From contig JAICJW010000003.1 in NCBI GenBank assembly GCA_025928215.1, positions 1 through 32,354 on the forward strand: a stretch of DNA of 32,354 bases, in the 5' to 3' direction. The stretch is from Chloroflexia bacterium. GTDB lineage: Bacteria; Chloroflexota; Chloroflexia; Thermomicrobiales; JALYUS01. Numbering within the stretch: position 1 is the stretch's first letter; each line of letters starts with the position of its first letter. The notes beneath the pieces are model-generated. The model saw only the letters and a program-made list of their open reading frames with translations, did no database searches and was not told the DNA's origin. This document shows, in pieces, positions 26,079-32,354 of this stretch. A program made the position numbers and the translations under genes.

Positions 26079-26104
26079 GGTAGCAGGCTGGAATGCCTGC
26101 TACC
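26079..26104. repeat. Intergenic palindrome (terminator-like)
   Basis: GGTAGCAGGC-TGGAAT-GCCTGCTACC, perfect 10-bp stem, just downstream of lepB. Confidence 0.7.
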
Positions 26105-26167
26105 GCCGTGTTTCTCTGGCGCAGTGTACGGTCGTGACGGTTTAGCGGTGAAGCGAGAGGGGATCGT

Positions 26168-28288
26168 GTGACGACGCAGACGGCAGGCGCGCGACCGCTT
26201 CGCGCCGGGGTTGATATTGGTGGTACCTTCACCGACCTGATCCTCTACGACGAACGCACGGGTAGCCTGAGCATCGGGAAAACGCTGACGACCCCGGACG
26301 ATCCGGCCCGGGCGGTTGAAACCGGCATGCGTGAGACATTGGCGGAGGCCGGTGAGTCGCCGGAAGCAGTCGGCAATGTGATCCACGGCACGACGCTCGT
26401 CACCAATGCCCTGATCGAACGGAAGGGCGCGCGAACCGCGCTGATCGCGACGCGCGGCTTCCGGGATGCCATCGAGATCCGCCACGAAGGCCGGTACGAC
26501 CTGTACGACCTCTTCCTCGAAATGCCGCCACCGCTCGCCCCGCGCCGCCTGCGGTTCGAGGTGGACGAGCGCATGCTCGCGGACGGCAGCGTGCATGAAC
26601 CGCTCGATACCGCCGCGCTCCCGGCGATCATCGCGGCGATGCGCGCGCAGGGGGTTGAAGCGGTCGGCGTCTCACTCCTGCATTCCTACCGCAACCCCGC
26701 GCACGAACGTGCGCTCGGTGACGCATTGGCGGAGCTTGCACCGGAGCTGGTCGTGTCGCTCTCCGCCGAAGTGGTGCCGGAAATCCGCGAGTACGAACGG
26801 ACCTCCACGACGCTCGCCAATGTCTATGTCCGCCCGCTCGTTCAGACCTATCTGCGGCGGCTCGAAGAGCGATTGCGCGCGCTCGGCATGCGCGACGCGT
26901 CGCTCTACATTATGCTCTCCAGCGGCGGCACGGCGACGGTCGAGACCGCGCAACGATTCCCGATCCGGCTGATCGAGTCCGGCCCGGCGGCGGGAGCGCT
27001 CGCGGCGGCGCAGTATGGCACGCTCACCAGCCGGCCGAATCTGCTCTCGTTCGACATGGGCGGCACGACGGCGAAGGCGTGCATTATCGAAAATGGCGAG
27101 CCACTCGTGTCGGCGGATTTCGAGGTGGCACGCGTCTACCGTTTCAAGCGTGGCAGCGGATTGCCCGTGCGCGTCCCTGTCATCGAGATGATTGAGATCG
27201 GCGCGGGCGGCGGCTCGATTGCCCGCATGGATAGCCTCGGCCTGCTCAAAGTCGGGCCGGACAGCGCGGGCGCGCAGCCCGGCCCTGCCTGCTACGGGCG
27301 TGGCGGCGACGCGCCGACCGTGACTGACGCCGATCTCCTGCTCGGCTATCTCGATCCCTCCTTCTTCCTCGGCGGCAAGATGCGGCTCGATACCGACGCG
27401 GCGGAGCGTGCCATCGCCACCCTCGGCGACCGGCTCGGCCTTGCCGCGATAGACGCGGCGTGGGGTATTCACCAGGTCGTCAATGAGAACATGGCGGGGG
27501 CGGCGCGCATCCACGCCGTCGAGCGGGGCAAAGATCCGCGTGCCTACCCGCTCTTCGCTTTCGGCGGCGCGGGGCCGGTCCATGCCTATCGCGTCGCGAA
27601 AATCCTCGATGTGCCGGAACTCGTCGTGCCACTTGGCGCGGGCGTCACCTCCGCACTCGGCTTTCTCGTCGCGCCGCTCGCCTTCGACTACGTACGCTCG
27701 TTCTTTTCGCCGCTACATGACCTCGACTTCGATCACGTCAACGCCCTGCTCGATGAGATGGCGGGAGAAGGCAGCGCGACACTGGCGGCGGCAGGCGTCG
27801 CGCCGGAGCAGATCACCTATCGGCGCACGGCAGAAATGCGCTACCGCAACCAGGGGCATGAAGTGCCGGTGCCGCTGCCGGACGGCGAGCTACGGGCGGC
27901 GATGCTTCCCGCTCTCGAAGCGGCGTTCGAGGATGTCTACCGGCGGCTGTATGGTCGCGTCGCCGAGGGTGTACCGCTCGAAGTGCTCAACTGGCGCATC
28001 GTCGCGAGTGGTCCCCGACCGGAGATCAATCTCGCCGCCGAAACAGTCGGCGCGTCTGATGCGTCGCGCGCGATCAAGGGAGAGCGGGCGATCTACCTGC
28101 CGGAGCAGGGCGGATTCGTACCGGTCCCCGTGTATGATCGTTATGCGCTGACGCCGGGAACGACCTTTCCCGGCCCCGCCGTGGTCGAGGAGCGTGAATC
28201 CACGACGATCATCGGCGGCGGCACGGTCGCGGTGGATACCTACCGGAACTTGATCGTCGCCATGAAGGGAGACGCCGCCCGTGCCTGA
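26168..28288 (+). CDS. hyuA: Hydantoinase/oxoprolinase family protein, A subunit
   Basis: RAGVDIGGTFTDLILYDERTG, VIHGTTLVTNALIERKGARTALI, LSFDMGGTTAKACII, EIGAGGGSIARMDSLGLLKVGPDSAGAQPGPACYGRGG, FGGAGPVHAYRVAKIL. Confidence 0.96.
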   Translation: MTTQTAGARPLRAGVDIGGTFTDLILYDERTGSLSIGKTLTTPDDPARAVETGMRETLAEAGESPEAVGNVIHGTTLVTNALIERKGARTALIATRGFRDAIEIRHEGRYDLYDLFLEMPPPLAPRRLRFEVDERMLADGSVHEPLDTAALPAIIAAMRAQGVEAVGVSLLHSYRNPAHERALGDALAELAPELVVSLSAEVVPEIREYERTSTTLANVYVRPLVQTYLRRLEERLRALGMRDASLYIMLSSGGTATVETAQRFPIRLIESGPAAGALAAAQYGTLTSRPNLLSFDMGGTTAKACIIENGEPLVSADFEVARVYRFKRGSGLPVRVPVIEMIEIGAGGGSIARMDSLGLLKVGPDSAGAQPGPACYGRGGDAPTVTDADLLLGYLDPSFFLGGKMRLDTDAAERAIATLGDRLGLAAIDAAWGIHQVVNENMAGAARIHAVERGKDPRAYPLFAFGGAGPVHAYRVAKILDVPELVVPLGAGVTSALGFLVAPLAFDYVRSFFSPLHDLDFDHVNALLDEMAGEGSATLAAAGVAPEQITYRRTAEMRYRNQGHEVPVPLPDGELRAAMLPALEAAFEDVYRRLYGRVAEGVPLEVLNWRIVASGPRPEINLAAETVGASDASRAIKGERAIYLPEQGGFVPVPVYDRYALTPGTTFPGPAVVEERESTTIIGGGTVAVDTYRNLIVAMKGDAARA

Positions 28289-29996
28289 CGCGCAGCAGAC
28301 GATTGACCCCATCACCCTCGAAGTCCTCTGGAACCGGCTGATCGCCGTCGTCAACGAGCAGGCGACGGCGTTGATGCGCACCTCGTTCACCACCGTCGTC
28401 CGCGAGTCGGGCGATCTCTCCGCCGGGGTCTTCGACCCACGCGGCTATATGATCGCGCAGGCAGTGACCGGCACGCCCGGCCACATCAATTCGATGGCGA
28501 CCTGCATCCATCATTTCCTCGCTGTCTATCCCGCCGCGACCTTGCGGCCCGGCGATGTGCTGATTACCAACGATCCCCAGAAGACCTCCGGTCAGCTGCA
28601 CGATTTCACGGTCATCTCGCCGATTTTCGATGCGGCCGACCGGCTGATCGCGTACTTCGGCTCGACGTGCCACGCAATTGATATTGGCGGGCGCGGATTG
28701 AGCGCGGATGCCCGCTCGATGTACGAGGAGGGGCTGTTTGTCCCGATCACGAAATGGTACGACGCGGGCAGGCCGAACGAGGAGTTGGTGAAGATCATCC
28801 GCGCCAATGTCCGTGAGCCGGATCAAGTCCTCGGCGACATCCACGCGCAGGTAGCGGGGAACAATGTCGGTGGCGCGCGGCTGAAGGAGTTCATGGCGGA
28901 GTTCGGCCTGACGAGCATCGAACCGCTCGCGGACGAGATCATCACCCGCTCCGAGCGCGCGATGCGCGATGCGATTGCCACCGTGCCGGACGGTGTCTAC
29001 ACCCACACCGGGCAGAGCGATGGCTTCGATGCGCCGGTTACGCTCGCCGTGACGATCACGAAAAAGGGCGACGCCATGCATGTGGACTGGACGGGATCAA
29101 GCCCGACCAGCCCGCGCGGCATCAATGTCGTGCTCAATTACACGCATGCCTATGTGACGTACGCGCTTAAGTGCGCACTCTGCCCCGATGTGCCGAACAA
29201 TGAAGGGTCGTTCCGCCCGGTCACCGTCACGGCGCCGCCCGGCTCGCTGCTCAATGCACTGCCGCCTGCGCCGGTGGCGGGAAGGCATGTGATCGGACAT
29301 TTCTTGCCGGGGATCGTCTTCGGCGCACTCGCACCGGTGCTGCCCGGCAAGGTAATCGCCGAGGGCGCGGCGAATATCTGGGCGACGCAACTGACCGGCA
29401 CGCACGCCAATGGCGACCCGTGGACGTACGTCTGGTTCTCCTGCGGGGGTACGGGCGCGCGCCCGACGAGCGACGGCATCCATACGACCGCCTTTCCGTC
29501 GGGCGTGATGGGCGTACCGGTTGAGGTGATCGAGAGCGTCGCGCCGCTCCTGATCCGGCGGCGCGAGATTGCCCAGGATTCGGGCGGGGCAGGCCGGTTT
29601 CGGGGTGGCTGCGGGCAATACATGGAAGTTGGCGCGCTGACTGGACGCGGCTACAACCTCGGCCCGATCTTCGATCGCACGCGCGTACCTGCTGAGGGGT
29701 ACGCAGGCGGCGGCCAGGGCGCACGCGGCGCAATCAGGCTCAGCGACGGCCGCGAACTGCTCGACAAGTCGCAGGTGTCCCTCGGAGCGGAGGAGCGCTT
29801 CACGCTGCAATTGCCCGGCGGCGGCGGCTATTTCGATCCGTTGACACGCGATGTGCAGGCCGTGCTCGATGATGTGCTCGACGGCTTCGTCTCCATTGAC
29901 GCCGCGCGCACGCAGTACGGCGTCGTCATGGACGCTGACTCGATGACCATTGACGATGCGGCGACGGCGGCGCTCCGCGCGTCAATGACCGGCTAG
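28281..29996 (+). CDS. hyuB: Hydantoinase B/oxoprolinase family protein
   Basis: DPITLEVLWNRLIAVVNEQATALMRTSFTTVVRESGDLSAGVFD, GDVLITNDPQKTSGQLHDFTVISPIF, SGGAGRFRGGCGQYMEV, LPGGGGYFDPL. 8-nt overlap with hyuA. Confidence 0.96.
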   Translation: MPDAQQTIDPITLEVLWNRLIAVVNEQATALMRTSFTTVVRESGDLSAGVFDPRGYMIAQAVTGTPGHINSMATCIHHFLAVYPAATLRPGDVLITNDPQKTSGQLHDFTVISPIFDAADRLIAYFGSTCHAIDIGGRGLSADARSMYEEGLFVPITKWYDAGRPNEELVKIIRANVREPDQVLGDIHAQVAGNNVGGARLKEFMAEFGLTSIEPLADEIITRSERAMRDAIATVPDGVYTHTGQSDGFDAPVTLAVTITKKGDAMHVDWTGSSPTSPRGINVVLNYTHAYVTYALKCALCPDVPNNEGSFRPVTVTAPPGSLLNALPPAPVAGRHVIGHFLPGIVFGALAPVLPGKVIAEGAANIWATQLTGTHANGDPWTYVWFSCGGTGARPTSDGIHTTAFPSGVMGVPVEVIESVAPLLIRRREIAQDSGGAGRFRGGCGQYMEVGALTGRGYNLGPIFDRTRVPAEGYAGGGQGARGAIRLSDGRELLDKSQVSLGAEERFTLQLPGGGGYFDPLTRDVQAVLDDVLDGFVSIDAARTQYGVVMDADSMTIDDAATAALRASMTG

Positions 29997-30049
29997 AGCC
30001 CGCCACCACCGGCTCAATGCTTCTGCAAAACGCTGTAATCGCTCCCGCG

Positions 30050-30478
30050 TCATGCGTGGGGCGCAAGCCCCAGTTGCTGCAACATCCCCAATTGATCGGA
30101 GCTGCCCCAGCGCTCGATGAGTTTGCCGTCGGCAAACTTGCCAATTTGCACGCCGCGAATCCGCATACGCTTCCCCGTCGGCGCGAACCCCATCAAGTCG
30201 CCCTGATGCGTGCCGGTCGCCGTGTAGGCAATGACGCCATTGTCCGCGTCAGCGACCATCTGCTCGACCTCGATGTGCAAATCAGGAAAGGCGGTGCGGA
30301 ATTGCGTGAAGAACTGCCGGAAACCTTCCGGCCCGGGAGCCTGGCCGGGGGCAGGGTCGTGATCTATCGCGCCGGGGGCAACGACATCGTTGAAGGCCGA
30401 GAAAGCGCCGCTGTTTACGGCAGCGCCAAAGCGCTCTTGCGCGGAAATGTTGCTTTCACGAGACACGTGTTCCTCCAT
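30050..30478 (-). CDS. SnoaL-like/ester cyclase family protein
   Basis: IDHDPAPGQAPGPEGFRQFFTQFRTAFPDLHIEVEQMVADADNGVIAYTATGTHQGDLMGFAPTGKRMRIRGVQIGKFADGKLIERWGSSD. Confidence 0.88.
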   Translation of the reverse strand: MEEHVSRESNISAQERFGAAVNSGAFSAFNDVVAPGAIDHDPAPGQAPGPEGFRQFFTQFRTAFPDLHIEVEQMVADADNGVIAYTATGTHQGDLMGFAPTGKRMRIRGVQIGKFADGKLIERWGSSDQLGMLQQLGLAPHA

Positions 30479-30570
30479 CTACTCAGGCTCTATCGCCTTC
30501 GCATGGAGGAGTGCAGCATGTCTGATACCAGCCATGGATCCGCGGATAGCTACTTTCGCACGCAGTCGCC

Positions 30571-31875
30571 TCAGATCGCGCCGACGGCGGTGCGAGAAGA
30601 CTCCGCGCCTTCACCGGCGGGCAGCATCCCCTCCCGGTAGAGACGCCGCAAAACCGGCCGGATACCACTGATCACCAGGAGCAGGACAATGAAGATCACT
30701 GCGGGTGGCCCCATCGCCAGCGGCGCCCCGATGCGGGCCGCCAGATACCCCATCCCCAGATTGCCGAACGACATCACTCCGCTCGCGCTCATCAGGAAGA
30801 TACCCGAGATGCGCCCGCGCAGATAGTCCGGCACCGCCTCCTGCATCATCGTGTTGGCCAGGGTCATGAAGAGCGTCGTCATCGCCCCGACGATGAAGAT
30901 CGAGGTCAGGGCAAGCACATTGTTCATCATTACCGCCATCAGCGCCGTCGCGACCCCGCTGCCAATGCCACCGACGAAGAGGAGCGCCCCTCGCTGCCGC
31001 CGTGAGTGCATCCCCGCCAGAATCAGCGCCGCGACAATCGAGCCAAGCCCCATGGCGGAGATGAGCGACGAATAGATCGCGCCATCCCCGCGCAGGTTCT
31101 GGCTCGCAAACAGTGGGAGCGTCGCATCGAACGCCATCGTCAACATACAGTGCAGGACGATGACCCCGAGCAGGAGGGCTATCGCGCCCTGATCGCGGAT
31201 GTAGCGCCCGCCCTCCTTGATCTGCTCAACCAGCGAGATGGGCGCGAGGGCCGCCTGCCGTGCCACGGACACGCGCAGCACCTGGCCGATCGCCAGCAGA
31301 TAGAGCGCGGCGATCACCAGAAAGGCCGGTCCCGCCCCCCGCGAGGCAAGGAGGGTCGCGACGAGGGCCGGCCCCGCGAACCGCGAGCCGCGCGTCGCCA
31401 AGTTGTTCAAGGAGAAGATATTGAGCAGCTCACCGCGCGGGACGAGACCGGGGAGGACGGTCTGCACGGTCGGTTGTTCGATCGCGCGGGCGATGCCGGA
31501 GGCGAAAACGAGGACCACCAATTCCGGCAAGGGCATCGCGTCGCGCATTGCCTGCACCCCGATGACGAGCGCGATCACGCCCTGCGCGGCCTCCGTGCAG
31601 AGGACGAGCAGACGGCGATCGGCGCGGTCGGCGAGGAGGCCGCCGAGGAGGGTGGCGAGGAAGAGCGGCAGCATCGTGGCAAAGGTGACAATGCCAACCG
31701 CGCCACTCCCGCCGAGGCGAAAGGCGAACCAACTGGAGGAGACGAGGAAGGCCGCTTGCCCGATACTCGAGAGCGTCGTGCCGAACCAGAAGACGCGGTT
31801 ATCGCGGTAGCGCAATGAGGAGAGGGGATTGGCGCGGAGCCGGGGCGGGGTATCGCGGTTGCGTTGGTGTTCCAT
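30571..31875 (-). CDS. MFS transporter (enterobactin-exporter/MFS_3-like)
   Basis: 12-TM-like pattern; FWFGTTLSSIGQAAFLVSSSWFAF; LATLLGGLLADRADRRLLVL; PDYLRGRISGIFLMSASG. ATG at 31875. Confidence 0.9.
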   Translation of the reverse strand: MEHQRNRDTPPRLRANPLSSLRYRDNRVFWFGTTLSSIGQAAFLVSSSWFAFRLGGSGAVGIVTFATMLPLFLATLLGGLLADRADRRLLVLCTEAAQGVIALVIGVQAMRDAMPLPELVVLVFASGIARAIEQPTVQTVLPGLVPRGELLNIFSLNNLATRGSRFAGPALVATLLASRGAGPAFLVIAALYLLAIGQVLRVSVARQAALAPISLVEQIKEGGRYIRDQGAIALLLGVIVLHCMLTMAFDATLPLFASQNLRGDGAIYSSLISAMGLGSIVAALILAGMHSRRQRGALLFVGGIGSGVATALMAVMMNNVLALTSIFIVGAMTTLFMTLANTMMQEAVPDYLRGRISGIFLMSASGVMSFGNLGMGYLAARIGAPLAMGPPAVIFIVLLLVISGIRPVLRRLYREGMLPAGEGAESSRTAVGAI

Positions 31876-32055
31876 CGTGTCCTTTGCGGTGAAACGAAAG
31901 CCAGGGAGGGCCAGATCGAGATCGCGATGATACTCGAGCCAGGGATAAACTATCGGGCAGTGGGAACGCCTGCCGCTCCTAAGTCTATACCAGGCTCTGG
32001 AATCATCGCGCACTGTCGGGAGTGTAGCATCTGATGGGCGATCTCGATAGATGAT

Positions 32056-32354
32056 TTGATCCCGTGCCTGATGAGTGCCTCTCGCAACCCGTGGGCAGCG
32101 GCGGAGGGGAACCCGTGGCGGTATACGGGAGCGTATTTGGACAGCACGGTTGTACAAGATGGGAGCGCGGTACTACGACCCGGCGAGAGGGCGGTTCACC
32201 CAACTCGATCCGCTCGGCAATGGCTATGCCTATGCCGATGACAATCCGGTCAACTTCACCGATCCATCTGGCCTTTGTAGTAGCAACGACATTGATGACG
32301 GTAGACGTGGCATTGGTTATCCCAGTGGAGGGGATGGCACAGTTGGTGGCACCG
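32056..32354 (+). pseudogene. Rhs/YD-repeat core C-terminal fragment (apparent frameshift; truncated by window edge)
   Basis: Frame 1: NPWRYTGAYLDST (about 32110-32148). The adjacent frame from 32150 gives LYKMGARYYDPARGRFTQLDPLGNGYAYADDNPVNFTDPSGL and stays open to 32354. Together they match the Rhs core consensus with about 1 nt missing. Confidence 0.8.

Noticed and set aside
26168-29996. hyuA/hyuB as a novel system
   Set aside because: A standard hydantoinase/oxoprolinase A-B gene pair with an ordinary overlap; the substrate is uncertain but the arrangement is well known.
30571-32157. N-terminal extension of the MFS ORF to 32157
   Set aside because: Residues before MEHQRNRDTPP do not resemble an MFS N-terminus and overlap the Rhs fragment; ATG at 31875 is preferred.

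Overview
High-GC bacterial chromosomal window, mostly ordinary housekeeping genes. The lineage is probably Chloroflexota/Thermomicrobia-like, but this is an inference from gene content only. In order: (1) a translationally overlapping ECF sigma / zinc anti-sigma / MacB-type ABC efflux operon (1-5269, + strand); (2) a minus-strand recO / PH-SHOCT / purine nucleoside phosphorylase / small membrane protein operon (5325-8056); (3) a System II cytochrome c maturation cluster ccdA-resB-ccsA-tlpA (8244-12472, + strand); (4) tRNA-Lys(TTT) followed by a decayed tyrosine-integrase remnant, two cargo genes and a second, diverged copy of the tRNA 3' end, together outlining a ~2.7 kb relic of a tRNA-integrated element (about 12561-15319); (5) secreted or hypothetical proteins and an enolase-superfamily enzyme; (6) a minus-strand oxidative pentose phosphate operon (FGGY kinase, tal, zwf, opcA, pgl); (7) lepB, a hyuA/hyuB pair, a SnoaL-like protein and an MFS transporter; (8) a frameshifted Rhs/YD-repeat core fragment running off the right edge. 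Intergenic palindromes (REP/MITE-like) recur throughout. The most interesting signal is the tRNA-Lys relic island, including paired changes in the T-stem of the duplicated tRNA end. The Rhs fragment and the dispersed palindromes come next. I see no convincing evidence of a wholly new biochemical system. All family calls come from reading the translations; no searches were run.
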